This document shows positions 1 to 9,362 of a stretch of 64,000 bases of DNA, in pieces (positions within the stretch are counted from its first letter, which is position 1; every line of letters begins with the position of its first letter). A program made the translations under genes and the position numbers. The DNA comes from Lactobacillus sp. GTDB taxonomy: Bacteria; Bacillota; Bacilli; Lactobacillales; Lactobacillaceae. Below the pieces are notes generated by a model, which was not told the DNA's origin, searched no databases, and saw only the letters and a program-made list of their open reading frames with translations. Location of the stretch: NCBI GenBank assembly GCA_022484695.1, contig JAKVKU010000005.1, positions 124,001-188,000 on the forward strand. Direction: 5' to 3'.

Positions 1-1
1 T

Positions 2-397
2 GCCTTAATTGCTTATCGCCAACAGCAAATGGATATTTTGATTTTGACCCTGGCTTTTGTGGGGGGCTTGGCCGGATTTTTGATTTTTAATCACAAACCT
101 GCCAAAATATTCATGGGGGATGTGGGTTCCTTAGCCATTGGGGGTGTATTAGCCGCCGTTGCAATTTTATTGCATCGGGAATGGTCCTTGTTATTGATTG
201 GGCTCGTTTTTGTGATTGAGACCGCCAGTGTCATCTTACAAGTGGCCTCTTTTAAACTGACGGGTAAACGCATCTTTAAAATGACGCCAATTCACCACCA
301 TTTTGAAATGAGTGGTTGGTCGGAATGGCGGGTCGTTATCACTTTTTGGTGTGCCAGCCTTATTTTTACAGTTATTTATTTATTGATATTCTTATAA
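2..397 (+). CDS. mraY: Phospho-N-acetylmuramoyl-pentapeptide transferase, C-terminal part
   Basis: Integral membrane enzyme that transfers phospho-MurNAc-pentapeptide from UDP to undecaprenyl phosphate, giving lipid I at the inner face of the membrane. Only the last 131 residues are in the window; the reading frame is open from base 2, so the gene is cut by the left edge rather than broken. The family signature [19 protein letters not shown] (substrate/Mg2+ binding loop) and the late loop PIHHHFE are both present, followed by the last membrane segment. murD starts 18 bases after the stop behind an AAGGAAG ribosome site, the usual order in this cluster. Identification is secure; the internal ATG at 29 is not the gene start. 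Confidence 0.97.
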   Translation, partial: ALIAYRQQQMDILILTLAFVGGLAGFLIFNHKPAKIFMGDVGSLAIGGVLAAVAILLHREWSLLLIGLVFVIETASVILQVASFKLTGKRIFKMTPIHHHFEMSGWSEWRVVITFWCASLIFTVIYLLIFL

Positions 398-415
398 AAA
401 GGAAGTTAACCAACA

Positions 416-1792
416 ATGAAAGCAGTTGCTACATATGAAAATCAGAAGGTATTAGTCTTAGGATTAGCCAGAAGTGGGGTTCATGCGGCGCAGTTATTAC
501 ATCGTCTAGGGGCTTTAGTGACCGTTAACGATATCAAACCCTTTGAAGAAAATCCAGATGCCCAGGCCCTCTTGGACGAAGGTATTCGGGTGATCACCGG
601 GAGCCATCCCTTAGAGTTATTGGATGAAGATTTTATGTTAATGGTCAAAAACCCCGGGATTCCCTATACCAATCCCATGGTTCAAAAGGCCCAGGAAAAG
701 CATCTGCCCATCATCACCGAACCGGAGTTGGCTTATGAAATTTCTGAAGCCCCGATGATCGGGGTCACGGGGACCAATGGTAAGACCACGACGACTACCT
801 TGATCAGTTTGATGCTTAACGCTGGTAAAGCGCAACCTTACGCTTATTTATCCGGGAACATTGGCATTCCGGCCACAGAGGTCGCTGAAAAAGTTACCGC
901 TAAAAATGTGATGGTTACGGAGTTATCTAGCTTTCAATTGTTAGGTATTACCAAAATGCGGCCCCATATTGCGGTTTTGACTAATATTTATGAAGCCCAT
1001 TTGGACTATCACAAGACCCGGGAAAACTACGTCAATGCGAAAATGCGTATCACCATGAACCAAACCCCAGATGATTATTTCGTGGTCAACTGGGATACCA
1101 AAGAATGGCAAGATCTTAGCCAGCGCAGCCATGCTAAAGTGGTGCCTTTTTCCCGACTTAACAAAACCCAAGCGGGTAGTTATGAAGAAGCTGGTAAACT
1201 TTATTATCAAGGGGAATATATCATGGCCAGTGATGATATTAAGATCCCTGGGGAACACAATGTGGAAAATGCCTTGGCCGCCATTGCCGTGGCTAAAATC
1301 ATGGGGGTAACTACGGCCGCCATTGTCAGTGTGTTGACCAGCTTTACGGGGGTCAAGCATCGCTTACAGTTCGTAGAGGAGTGGCACCAAGTTCGGATCT
1401 ATAACGATTCTAAAGCCACGAATATTGAAGCAACAGAAGTGGCCTTAAATAGCTTCAAACGCCCCATTGTTTACATGGGGGGCGGCTTAGATCGGGGGTT
1501 CACCTTTGAAAAATTGGAACCTTTGTTTAAAAAGCATGTTAAAGCAGCGGTGTTGTGGGGTGAAACCAAACAACTCATGGCCCAATCCTTAAAAGCGGCT
1601 GGCGTTGACAATGTGACTATCGTGGCTGATTTAGATCATGCTGTGCCAGTGGCGTTTAAGTTGATTAAGCCTGGAGATGTGTTATTGTTGTCACCTGCAG
1701 CAGCCAGTTGGGATCAATTTCATACGTTTGAAGAACGAGGTGACCGCTTTATTGCGGATGTCAATCAGGCCATTTCAAAAGAGCAGGAGTAA
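416..1792 (+). CDS. murD: UDP-N-acetylmuramoyl-L-alanine--D-glutamate ligase
   Basis: Cytoplasmic ATP-dependent Mur ligase that adds D-glutamate to UDP-MurNAc-L-Ala in peptidoglycan precursor synthesis. The 458-residue length is normal. The N-terminal Rossmann-like region binds the uridine nucleotide (VLVLGLARSG near residue 12); the P-loop GVTGTNGKTT lies at residues 116-125; the central domain carries the ligase motif NDSKATN, and the C-terminal domain has LLSPAAASWDQF. The ATG at 416 is preceded by AAGGAAG. It sits between mraY and murG with 6 bases to murG, so it is probably co-transcribed and translationally linked with them. Nothing looks damaged. Confidence 0.98.
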   Translation: MKAVATYENQKVLVLGLARSGVHAAQLLHRLGALVTVNDIKPFEENPDAQALLDEGIRVITGSHPLELLDEDFMLMVKNPGIPYTNPMVQKAQEKHLPIITEPELAYEISEAPMIGVTGTNGKTTTTTLISLMLNAGKAQPYAYLSGNIGIPATEVAEKVTAKNVMVTELSSFQLLGITKMRPHIAVLTNIYEAHLDYHKTRENYVNAKMRITMNQTPDDYFVVNWDTKEWQDLSQRSHAKVVPFSRLNKTQAGSYEEAGKLYYQGEYIMASDDIKIPGEHNVENALAAIAVAKIMGVTTAAIVSVLTSFTGVKHRLQFVEEWHQVRIYNDSKATNIEATEVALNSFKRPIVYMGGGLDRGFTFEKLEPLFKKHVKAAVLWGETKQLMAQSLKAAGVDNVTIVADLDHAVPVAFKLIKPGDVLLLSPAAASWDQFHTFEERGDRFIADVNQAISKEQE

Positions 1793-1798
1793 GAATAT

Positions 1799-2902
1799 AT
1801 GCGTGTGATTATTTCTGGCGGGGGCACTGGGGGGCACATTTACCCAGCCTTAGCCTTAATAGAGCGATTAATCCAGCGAAAAATTGCTAATAAGAATGAA
1901 ATTCTGTATATTGGGACCAAGCGCGGTCTTGAAAGTAAAATCGTGCCGGAACAAGGCATTAAGTTTGAAGCCATCGAGATCCAAGGCATCAAACGCTCCT
2001 TGAGTCTAGATAATTTTAAGACGATGTTTTTATTTATGAAAAGTATCAACCGTTCCAAAGCCTTGATCCGCGATTTTAAACCAGACATTGTCATTGGCAC
2101 CGGGGGGTATGTTTCCAGTGCAGTTCTTTATGCTGCTGCACGTTTACATATACCCACCATTATCCACGAACAAAATTCCATTGCCGGGGTGACCAACAAG
2201 TTCTTAGGCCACTTCGTGGATAAAATTGCCATTTCGTTTAAAGATGCGGCTAATCAATTTTCGGAGCAGAAAAAAATCATCATGACCGGTAATCCCCGCG
2301 CCCAGCAAGTCGCCGATGTAAAACCTAATGAGCGCTTGCAAGACTATGGGCTAGACCCCCAGATTCCCACCTTGTTGGTTTTTGGCGGTAGTCGGGGTGC
2401 TGAACCGATTAATCAGGCCTTTTTAAACGCCTTTGATGATTTGGCCAAACGGGCGTATCAAGTTTTATTTGTTACTGGGCAAGTCCACTATGACCAATTT
2501 ATGAAACAATTAGGCACTAAGCAAAGCGACAATATCGTGGTGCTACCTTATATCGAAGATATGCCGAGTTTGTTGATTGATGTGACTGGCATTGTTGGTC
2601 GGGCCGGGGCAACCAGTATTGCGGAGATTACGGCTTTAGGGGTACCCGCCATTTTGATTCCCAGTCCTTATGTGACGCACGATCATCAAACTAAGAACGC
2701 CGAAAGCTTGGTGCGGGCTGGGGCGGCTTTGATGTTAAAAGAAGATCAATTGAGTCAAAGAAGTTTTATTCGTAACGCGGATACATTAATGCAAGACAAT
2801 GTGCTACGGCGCAGTATGGCCGCTGCTTCTAAGAAATTAGGCCGGCCTAAAGCGGCTGATGATTTGATTCAAGTCATGCTGGATTTAGTGAATAAGAAGT
2901 AG
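1799..2902 (+). CDS. murG: UDP-GlcNAc:lipid I N-acetylglucosaminyltransferase
   Basis: Peripheral membrane glycosyltransferase (GT28 family) that adds GlcNAc to lipid I to make lipid II. 367 residues, typical length. The first G-loop GGGTGGHIYPAL is at residues 7-18; the second glycine-rich loop FGGSRGAEPIN lies in the C-terminal half, followed by the donor-binding region with GRAGATSIAEI. The ATG follows AGGAGTAAG within the murD-murG gap. Next gene divIB starts 11 bases downstream. Core gene, no anomalies. Confidence 0.98.
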   Translation: MRVIISGGGTGGHIYPALALIERLIQRKIANKNEILYIGTKRGLESKIVPEQGIKFEAIEIQGIKRSLSLDNFKTMFLFMKSINRSKALIRDFKPDIVIGTGGYVSSAVLYAAARLHIPTIIHEQNSIAGVTNKFLGHFVDKIAISFKDAANQFSEQKKIIMTGNPRAQQVADVKPNERLQDYGLDPQIPTLLVFGGSRGAEPINQAFLNAFDDLAKRAYQVLFVTGQVHYDQFMKQLGTKQSDNIVVLPYIEDMPSLLIDVTGIVGRAGATSIAEITALGVPAILIPSPYVTHDHQTKNAESLVRAGAALMLKEDQLSQRSFIRNADTLMQDNVLRRSMAAASKKLGRPKAADDLIQVMLDLVNKK

Positions 2903-2912
2903 GTGGATTAAA

Positions 2913-3773
2913 ATGGGCTTTTTTGATAGCAAACGTCGTCGCCAGACTAAAAAGGTAAAAAAAGAACCCTTAGAAATGATGAAGCCGTGGCAACGCTACC
3001 GGGCCCAAAAAAGTCAAAGCAGCCAATCCCGACCAGTGGGCAAGGTGCTGCCAAATTTATCTGAGATACGCCGAAAAAATCTTATAAAAAACTTAACTAT
3101 TGTATTGGTACCACTTTTGTTGCTATTATTCTTCTTACTGTATTACATCTCACCCGTCAGTAAAGTGGGTGAAGTTGATGTGCAAGGTATGCATCTCATA
3201 CCGGAGCAAAAGGTGATAGACACCAGTGGTATCAAGGCTTCAGACCATATTTTGAAACTGATATTTTCTAAAAAAAATATCAACCAAAAAATTAAAAAAA
3301 ATATGCCAGGTATTAAAAAAGTTAGCTTCAATGTGCATAATTTGAATCACATTGTCTTTAACGTTCAAGAATACCAGCGTATTGGCTACTTAAATCGGGG
3401 TAATCATTATTATAGCGTTTTAAGTAATGGTATTATCTTAACAGAGCCTATTTCTAAGCCAGTGGGCAATTTACCTGTTCTTGAGAACTTTAAGGAGGGG
3501 CAAAAGTTGAACCTGCTCATCAAAGCATTCAACGCGTTGCCAACCAGTGTGCATAATGATATCTCCGAGATTCATTTAACAGGTTCTAAGATCAATCCAT
3601 ATCAAATTCGCCTGTATATGAATGATAATAATGAAGTCGTTGCCGATCTGCGGACAATGCAAACCAAGCTAGTCCGCTATCCCACCTATGCTAAGGCGTT
3701 AAAAACCAAAGGTGTGGTGGATTTAGAAGTTGGCGCTTTTGCTTATCCTTTCCCGAAATCCGAGAAAAAATAA
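2913..3773 (+). CDS. divIB: Cell division protein DivIB/FtsQ
   Basis: Bitopic division protein that acts with DivIC and FtsL in the divisome. A basic cytoplasmic tail (residues 1-60, rich in K/R/Q) is followed by one membrane segment at about residues 61-79, then a POTRA-type domain beginning at VGEVDVQGMHLIPEQKV and the beta domain; the C-terminal tail is short. 286 residues is normal for lactobacilli. It closes the mur part of the cluster. The 97-base gap before ftsA is AT-rich and could hold an ftsA promoter (TACAAT at 3825-3830), but I see no convincing -35 partner. Confidence 0.95.
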   Translation: MGFFDSKRRRQTKKVKKEPLEMMKPWQRYRAQKSQSSQSRPVGKVLPNLSEIRRKNLIKNLTIVLVPLLLLLFFLLYYISPVSKVGEVDVQGMHLIPEQKVIDTSGIKASDHILKLIFSKKNINQKIKKNMPGIKKVSFNVHNLNHIVFNVQEYQRIGYLNRGNHYYSVLSNGIILTEPISKPVGNLPVLENFKEGQKLNLLIKAFNALPTSVHNDISEIHLTGSKINPYQIRLYMNDNNEVVADLRTMQTKLVRYPTYAKALKTKGVVDLEVGAFAYPFPKSEKK

Positions 3774-3870
3774 GGCTTTCTTAATTTTTTGAACATATGG
3801 TAGAATTTAAATATGTGTTAAAGTTACAATAATATTGAATTTATGCATTTTGTAAGGGGGTTCCATTTAG

Positions 3871-5241
3871 ATGGACAATTCAGGAATATATGTTGGGTTA
3901 GATATTGGAACCACATCTATAAAAGTGATTATTGCTGAATCTGTTCAAGGTCAATTGAATATTATCGGTGTTGGAAGTGATCGCTCTCGGGGGATGAATC
4001 GAGGCATTGTCGTTGACATTGATCAAGTCGCTACGTCGATTCAAAATGCCGTTCATCAAGCAGAGCAAAAAGCAAATGTTAGTATCACTAACGTTTACGC
4101 TGGAATCCCTGCGGATATGTTAAGTATCGAACCTTGCCAAGGCATGATTGCGGTTAGCGATGAATCAAAAGAGATTACTGATCAAGACGTTCAAAATGTA
4201 GCAGCGGCTGCTTTGATTCGGAATTTACCACCAGAAAGAGAAATTGTTGACCTTGTTCCGGATGAGTTTATTGTGGATGGTTTTGATGGTATTAAAGATC
4301 CACGGGGTATGATTGGGGTACGGCTGGAAATGCACGGTATCGTGTTTACCTCGCCTAAAACAGTTATTCATAACATTAAAAAAAGTATTGCAAAAGCCGG
4401 TTTAAATTTAAAAAATCTAGTGGTTAATCCACTGGCCTTGGGTAAAGTTGCTTTGACCGATGGCGAGCAAGATTTTGGGACTATCTTAATTGATTTAGGC
4501 GGCGGCCAAAGTACAGCCGCGGTCATCCATGATCATAAACTGAAGTTTACGCAAGTGGATCAAGAAGGTGGAGAATATATCACCAAAGATATTTCAATTG
4601 TCCTCAACACGTCCTTTGAAAACGCTGAAAAACTCAAACGGGATTATGGTGACGCTGATGTAGAAGCCGCTTCTGATGATGAGGAGTTTCCAGTTGATAT
4701 CGTGGGCCAAAACGATTCAGTGATGGTCAGCGAAAAATATTTGGCGGAAATCATTGAAGCGCGGCTGGAACAAATATTGACCCGGCTAGGGAAGTCCTTA
4801 GCCGCAGTCAATGCTTTTGACCTACCTGGGGGCGTGGTCTTAACCGGTGGCGTGACGGCACTGCCAAACATTACTAAGTTTGCAGCGGATCTTTATCATC
4901 GTGGGGTCAAGATTTATATTCCCGATCAAATGGGCTTGCGCCATCCGTCGTTTTCCCAAGCGTTTGGCTTGGTGACTTATGTGTCCCAACTTTCAGAAGT
5001 TGATGTCTTAGTTCATAGTCCAATCTCCAGTGCCAGTGCCGACTATAGTCAAACCATGGCCCAAGCCAATGCGGCTAAGACAACATCGTTTCAGACCGTG
5101 GCAACACCGCAACAAACTAAAGTTGAAGACCCAGAACAAGTGCCAAAAGCACCGCAGCCAGAGCCAAAACCCAAGCCAGAAAAGAAAAAGAAGAAACGCA
5201 GCGAAGGGTTTAAACGCTTTTTAAATAATTTTTTTGAATAA
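3871..5241 (+). CDS. ftsA: Cell division protein FtsA, actin-like Z-ring tether
   Basis: Actin-fold ATPase that ties FtsZ filaments to the membrane and recruits later division proteins. The start has GLDIGTTSIKVI (phosphate 1 loop, residues 8-19); the phosphate 2 motif LIDLGGGQST is near residue 210; the adenosine region has VVLTGGVTALPN. A Pro/Lys-rich linker (about residues 395-440) leads to a C-terminal amphipathic helix, EGFKRFLNNFF, the expected membrane-targeting sequence. AAGGGGG precedes the ATG at suitable distance. ftsZ follows after 51 bases, as in most Firmicutes. Confidence 0.98.
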   Translation: MDNSGIYVGLDIGTTSIKVIIAESVQGQLNIIGVGSDRSRGMNRGIVVDIDQVATSIQNAVHQAEQKANVSITNVYAGIPADMLSIEPCQGMIAVSDESKEITDQDVQNVAAAALIRNLPPEREIVDLVPDEFIVDGFDGIKDPRGMIGVRLEMHGIVFTSPKTVIHNIKKSIAKAGLNLKNLVVNPLALGKVALTDGEQDFGTILIDLGGGQSTAAVIHDHKLKFTQVDQEGGEYITKDISIVLNTSFENAEKLKRDYGDADVEAASDDEEFPVDIVGQNDSVMVSEKYLAEIIEARLEQILTRLGKSLAAVNAFDLPGGVVLTGGVTALPNITKFAADLYHRGVKIYIPDQMGLRHPSFSQAFGLVTYVSQLSEVDVLVHSPISSASADYSQTMAQANAAKTTSFQTVATPQQTKVEDPEQVPKAPQPEPKPKPEKKKKKRSEGFKRFLNNFFE

Positions 5242-5292
5242 GATAATCTCAAGTAAACTAATATCTAAATTTTCTTAGTAGGAGGAAATTCT

Positions 5293-6579
5293 ATGGAATT
5301 CTCACTAGATTCACAGCAGGACACTGGCGCAATCATCAAAGTTATTGGTGTTGGTGGTGCCGGAGGCAACGCCGTTAATCGAATGATCGATGAGGGTGTG
5401 CAAGGTGTAGAATTTATCGTGGCTAACACCGATGTACAAGCCTTAGCCAGTTCAAAAGCTGAAACTAAAATTCAATTAGGGCCTAAACTAACTCGCGGGT
5501 TGGGGGCCGGCTCTAATCCAGATATGGGTCTAAAAGCTGCTCAGGAAAGTGATGAAGAAATCCAAGAGAAGCTTAAAGGCGCTGATATGGTCTTCGTCAC
5601 TGCCGGTATGGGTGGCGGTACCGGTACCGGGGCGGCGCCAGTGGTCGCTAAAGCTGCCAAAGATTTAGGGGCTTTGACCGTTGGGGTCGTTACCCGGCCA
5701 TTTACCTTTGAAGGTCCAAAAAGAGGCCGTAATGCGGCTGAAGGCATCGCGGCCTTAAAGGAACACGTGGATACCTTGGTGGTTATTGCCAACAATCGTC
5801 TCTTAGAAACTGTGGATAAAAAGACCCCAATGTTAGAAGCTTTCCACGCTTCTGATAATATCTTACGCCAAGGTGTTCAAGGTATTTCTGATTTAATCAC
5901 CGCCCCTGGGTATATCAACTTGGATTTTGCGGATGTTAAAACGGTGATGGAAAACCAAGGGACAGCTTTAATGGGGATTGGCTCAGCGACCGGCGAAAAT
6001 CGGACGGTGGAAGCCACTAAAAAAGCAATTTCTTCACCATTGTTGGAAGCTTCCATCGATGGTGCTAGACAGGTGTTATTAAACATTACCGGTGGTTCTG
6101 ACTTGTCCTTACACGAAGCAGAAGATGCCTCGGGTATTGTGGCCCAAGCGGCCTCTAATGATGTAAATATTATCTTTGGGGTTTTGATCAATCAAGATAA
6201 AGACCAAGAAGATGAAGTGAATGTGACCGTCATTGCCACGGGGATCGAGGATCATGATGAACCCCGCAAACAACAGTCTCATTTGACATCGGCTGGCAAC
6301 GCTGCAGCTAAACAAGCAACTCCAGATCGGACGCAAAGCGTTAAGCCTACAAGTACCCCTAACCCGGCTGCCGCCAATAAGAATCATAATAATGATCCCT
6401 TTGGTAACTGGGACGTGCGCCAAGATCCCCAACCAGGGCAACGTAGTCGGGGGAACAATCAAGATTTCAATAACGTTGAGAAAAAGAGTTTTGACATTTT
6501 TCAAAGAACCGATGAACCCTTAGGTGATTCTGACGATAATGACAGCACACCACCATTTTTCAAGAGACGTCATAAATAG
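5293..6579 (+). CDS. ftsZ: Cell division GTPase FtsZ
   Basis: Tubulin-like GTPase that polymerises into the Z-ring at the division site. The tubulin signature GGGTGTG is at residues 107-113 and the glycine loop [13 protein letters not shown] at 19-31; the T7-loop region [11 protein letters not shown] is present. After the GTPase core (to about residue 320) there is a low-complexity linker rich in N, Q, P and T, ending with the conserved tail peptide [10 protein letters not shown] that binds FtsA and SepF. TAGGAGGA gives a strong ribosome site for the ATG. 428 residues, intact. Confidence 0.99.
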   Translation: MEFSLDSQQDTGAIIKVIGVGGAGGNAVNRMIDEGVQGVEFIVANTDVQALASSKAETKIQLGPKLTRGLGAGSNPDMGLKAAQESDEEIQEKLKGADMVFVTAGMGGGTGTGAAPVVAKAAKDLGALTVGVVTRPFTFEGPKRGRNAAEGIAALKEHVDTLVVIANNRLLETVDKKTPMLEAFHASDNILRQGVQGISDLITAPGYINLDFADVKTVMENQGTALMGIGSATGENRTVEATKKAISSPLLEASIDGARQVLLNITGGSDLSLHEAEDASGIVAQAASNDVNIIFGVLINQDKDQEDEVNVTVIATGIEDHDEPRKQQSHLTSAGNAAAKQATPDRTQSVKPTSTPNPAAANKNHNNDPFGNWDVRQDPQPGQRSRGNNQDFNNVEKKSFDIFQRTDEPLGDSDDNDSTPPFFKRRHK

Positions 6580-6609
6580 GCAACTTTTAACGATTTGGAG
6601 GTTTGAATC

Positions 6610-7065
6610 ATGGCATTTGAAAAAATTAGTCGCTTTTTCGGTATGAATGATGAAGATTTTAATGATTTAACCAATGAGGAAGAGCGGCCTGCGGTTCAAC
6701 AGCAAACGAGCAATCCGGCTGCTGAAAACCGCCAGGCTGCGCGTCCCCAAAGCAATTCTAATGTGGTTGCCATGAATACCGTGAAAAATAATCAAATAAG
6801 CAAAATCATTCTTTTTGAACCAAGGGTATACTCCGACGCCAAAGAAGTAGGGACCCATTTACTCAATGGCCGTGCGGTGATCGTCAACTTTAACCGCATT
6901 GATGAGAAACAGGCTGGTCGGATTATCGATTTCTTAACCGGTACGATATTTGCTATTAAAGGTGAAATTCAACGGGTGGGTGAGAGTATTTTCTTATGTA
7001 CCCCGTCTAAATTTGAAATTGATGGCAGTATCAGCGACATCATTCGGGACAAAAAGTTAAACTAG
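6610..7065 (+). CDS. sepF: Z-ring membrane anchor and organiser SepF
   Basis: SepF (DUF552 family) forms rings that bundle FtsZ filaments and anchors them to the membrane. The N-terminal segment MAFEKISRFFGM is an amphipathic membrane-binding helix, followed by an acidic and Q/N-rich linker and the globular domain from about residue 63 to 150 (IILFEPRVYSDAKEVG ... GRAVIVNFNRIDEKQAGRII). 151 residues. It follows ftsZ by 30 bases; the ylmD/ylmE genes found between ftsZ and sepF in Bacillus subtilis are absent here. Confidence 0.97.
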   Translation: MAFEKISRFFGMNDEDFNDLTNEEERPAVQQQTSNPAAENRQAARPQSNSNVVAMNTVKNNQISKIILFEPRVYSDAKEVGTHLLNGRAVIVNFNRIDEKQAGRIIDFLTGTIFAIKGEIQRVGESIFLCTPSKFEIDGSISDIIRDKKLN

Positions 7066-7090
7066 TACAATTAAATTATGAGGTGACAAT

Positions 7091-7369
7091 TTGGGCTTTA
7101 TTGGTCTATTGGCTTATGGGATTTCTTGGGTAGCAAACATTTATACGTGGCTAATTGTCATTTATACCTTGCTTTCTTGGATCCCCAACGCTTACAATAC
7201 AAAATTTGCAGCGATTTTAAATCGGATTGTGGGACCCTACTTAAATCTATTTGAAAGATTTATTCCACCAATCTTTGGTATCAGTATTGCACCAATCGTT
7301 GCCATTTTGGTAATGCAATTTCTTGAACGCGGACTGCTCGGCTTTTTGTCTTTTTTAGTAACCAGGTAA
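7091..7369 (+). CDS. ylmG: YggT/YlmG family membrane protein
   Basis: Small membrane protein of the YggT family, found next to sepF in many Gram-positive division clusters; its molecular role is poorly known. Two hydrophobic stretches (about residues 3-30 and 60-85) flank a loop with YLNLFERFIPP, a family hallmark. 92 residues is the normal size. The start is TTG at 7091 with GAGGTGA upstream; no ATG fits. The stop is directly followed by the ylmH ribosome site. Confidence 0.9.
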   Translation: MGFIGLLAYGISWVANIYTWLIVIYTLLSWIPNAYNTKFAAILNRIVGPYLNLFERFIPPIFGISIAPIVAILVMQFLERGLLGFLSFLVTR

Positions 7370-7381
7370 TTGGAGGACAAA

Positions 7382-8161
7382 ATGGATAACAGTATTTATC
7401 AGCATTTCCGTAAAGATGAGGCACCATTCATTGACCGGATGACTGATTTAATGACAACAGCAGCGACAGAGTATCGCCCTGTTGTGACAGAATTTTTAGA
7501 TCCAAGACAAAACTTTATCATCCATGCTTTGAACCGGGATGATCAAATTGAGCTTCACGAGTTCGGCGGTTATGATCAAGCCGAACAAAAACGGGTCATC
7601 ATTGCACCGGATTATTTTGAACCCACGCCGGCGGACTTTGGTATCACCCCAATTAAAATCAACTATCCGGAAAAATTTGCAGAATTAAAGCATGGTCAGA
7701 TTTTAGGCACAATTGCTAATCTGGGCATTGATCGCGATGTGTTTGGGGATATTATCACCGACGGGCGCAACTGGCAGCTATTTGTCACCAATGCGGTGGC
7801 AGATTTTGTGGTCCGCCAGACTGACCACGTGGGTAAAATAAAGGTGCGTTTAGAACCAATTGACTTTGACCAGGTGATCACGCCAATCGTTGAATGGGAA
7901 TCAGAAAATCTGGTGGTTGCCTCACCGCGACTGGATACAGTGGTGGCTGATGTATTTAATGTTTCCCGGCAACGGACGAAGACAATGATTGAAGCCGGTC
8001 AAGTAAAAGTGAATTGGCGGGTCATGGATAAACCAGATTACGACTTAGATCAATTAGACATGATTTCGGTGCGCCACTACGGCCGCTTTCAAATTATGGC
8101 TGATCTAGGTCAAACAAGAAAAGAAAAGATTCGATTACAGATACGAACACTGCGTAAATAA
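7382..8161 (+). CDS. ylmH: S4-domain RNA-binding protein YlmH
   Basis: YlmH family protein with a C-terminal S4 RNA-binding domain (about residues 180-245: SPRLDTVVADVFNVSRQRT ... IEAGQVKVNWRV). Relatives of this family bind ribosomal complexes and take part in handling stalled nascent chains, and the gene is classically placed in the division cluster. I set the start at ATG 7382 because GGAGG at 7372-7376 lies just upstream; an in-frame TTG at 7370 would place that ribosome site inside the gene. Product 259 residues, normal length. Confidence 0.93.
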   Translation: MDNSIYQHFRKDEAPFIDRMTDLMTTAATEYRPVVTEFLDPRQNFIIHALNRDDQIELHEFGGYDQAEQKRVIIAPDYFEPTPADFGITPIKINYPEKFAELKHGQILGTIANLGIDRDVFGDIITDGRNWQLFVTNAVADFVVRQTDHVGKIKVRLEPIDFDQVITPIVEWESENLVVASPRLDTVVADVFNVSRQRTKTMIEAGQVKVNWRVMDKPDYDLDQLDMISVRHYGRFQIMADLGQTRKEKIRLQIRTLRK

Positions 8162-8188
8162 TGAGGGATTTTTTGGAGGCTTAGGAGT

Positions 8189-9106
8189 ATGGCTTTGACA
8201 CCATTGGATATTCATAATAAAGAATTTAATGTAAGATTTCGCGGCTATGATCAAGATCAAGTGAACGATTTCTTAGAGCAAATCATTAAAGATTATGAAG
8301 CTTTGCTCAGACATAATGAGGACGTTGAACGGGCATTGAAAGATAGCCAAGAAAAGGTTGCCTATTTCACGGACCTTAAGGACGCTTTAAATCAATCGAT
8401 CATTGTCGCTCAAGATGCTGCTGACAAAGTGAAAGTCAATGCCCAACGCGAAGCTGAGATCATCCAAGATAATGCTGAAAAGCAGGCGCGACAACTGTTA
8501 AATGAATCAACGGATAAATCCAATCAGATTTTACAAGAAGCGTCAGATAAAGCCAGACAAATCACTGGGGAAACTGATGATTTGAAAAAGCAGACCCGGA
8601 CCTTCCGGCAGCGTCTGCAAATTATGTTGGAATCGCAGTTAGAAATCGTTAAAAGCCCAGACTGGGATGAATTGTTGACCGATACGCCTTTGGGCAATAG
8701 CAACGGGGGCACCAATCAGCAATTGGATTATAGTACGCCAGGAAATTACGATGGCCAAAATGATTATACAGAACCTGGCACAGCGCAAAATTATAATTTT
8801 GATGACCATGATGGCAGTAATGATCAGTATGGGCAATACGACCAGGCGCAATATGATGGCGCAGCTGCACCAACGCCTGATGCCGGTCCCATCCCCCATC
8901 AAGATCCACTAAGCCAAGGTCAAAATACGCCAAATCCAGCAACTGATGCAGCGCCTAGCAGTGATCAAGGACCAGAGGGCGGGGATCAACACCTTGATCC
9001 AGATTACTATAATCAAAATCAAGACCCGGATAATCAACAAAATCGACCGGCGATTATCTTTCCAGATAGCAAGAACAGTGGTACAATGAATGAAAATAAA
9101 TCCTAA
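8189..9106 (+). CDS. divIVA: Cell-division initiation protein DivIVA with long disordered tail
   Basis: Coiled-coil scaffold that recognises curved membrane at poles and septa. The N-terminal lipid-binding domain is canonical (MALTPLDIHNKEFNVRFRGY, with R/F at the membrane tip), followed by heptad-rich coiled coil to about residue 160. From about residue 170 to 305 the chain is low complexity: D, Q, N, Y, G and P rich, with almost no hydrophobic residues. Many DivIVA proteins have about 160-230 residues, so this 305-residue form has an extended tail. TTGGAGG precedes the ATG. A promoter for the next gene appears to lie inside its last codons. Confidence 0.95.
   Translation: MALTPLDIHNKEFNVRFRGYDQDQVNDFLEQIIKDYEALLRHNEDVERALKDSQEKVAYFTDLKDALNQSIIVAQDAADKVKVNAQREAEIIQDNAEKQARQLLNESTDKSNQILQEASDKARQITGETDDLKKQTRTFRQRLQIMLESQLEIVKSPDWDELLTDTPLGNSNGGTNQQLDYSTPGNYDGQNDYTEPGTAQNYNFDDHDGSNDQYGQYDQAQYDGAAAPTPDAGPIPHQDPLSQGQNTPNPATDAAPSSDQGPEGGDQHLDPDYYNQNQDPDNQQNRPAIIFPDSKNSGTMNENKS
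9059..9087 (+). promoter_or_regulatory. Promoter for the ileS T-box leader
   Basis: TTTCCA at 9059-9064, a 17-base spacer, then TACAAT at 9082-9087 with an extended TG (9079-9080). It lies in the last codons of divIVA, so transcription would start near 9094 and run straight into the T-box leader. Pattern match by eye only. Confidence 0.5.
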
Positions 9107-9330
9107 AGGCGATTGAAGAACACGTGGGGAATTTATACTTTTAAGCGATCTGGTGTCCGGTGTAAGTCCAGAAAAGTTCTTAATTCTACCATATCAGCTT
9201 CTATAATGCCGTTGATGCTTAAGTATCAACCGTCTCATACGCGTTATGTTATGCTAAAGGGAAAATTTATTTCTAAAATTAGGTGGTACCACGAAGATCT
9301 CGTCCTATGTGACAAGGTCTTTTTTTTGTG
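9107..9330 (+). promoter_or_regulatory. T-box riboswitch of ileS (isoleucine-responsive)
   Basis: Leader RNA that senses uncharged tRNA and permits read-through into an aminoacyl-tRNA synthetase gene. The diagnostic T-box AGGTGGTACCACG is at 9281-9293. It is directly followed by an intrinsic terminator: arms 9294-9304 and 9311-9321 pair, with a T run at 9320-9327. The upstream 170 bases contain stem I material, including a CTGG...CCAG helix at about 9150-9171 inside an AAGAAC/GTTCTT closing pair (9116-9121 and 9176-9181). The regulated gene, ileS, predicts an AUC or AUU specifier; I could not place the specifier loop with certainty (ATC at 9196-9199 region is a candidate). Confidence 0.93.
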
Positions 9331-9362
9331 GTCAACCAGCTAAAAATATAAGGAGGACACGC

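Noticed and set aside
9309-9362. Longer ileS start at ATG 9309
   Set aside because: That ATG lies in the T-box terminator loop; the ribosome site and family start point to 9363.
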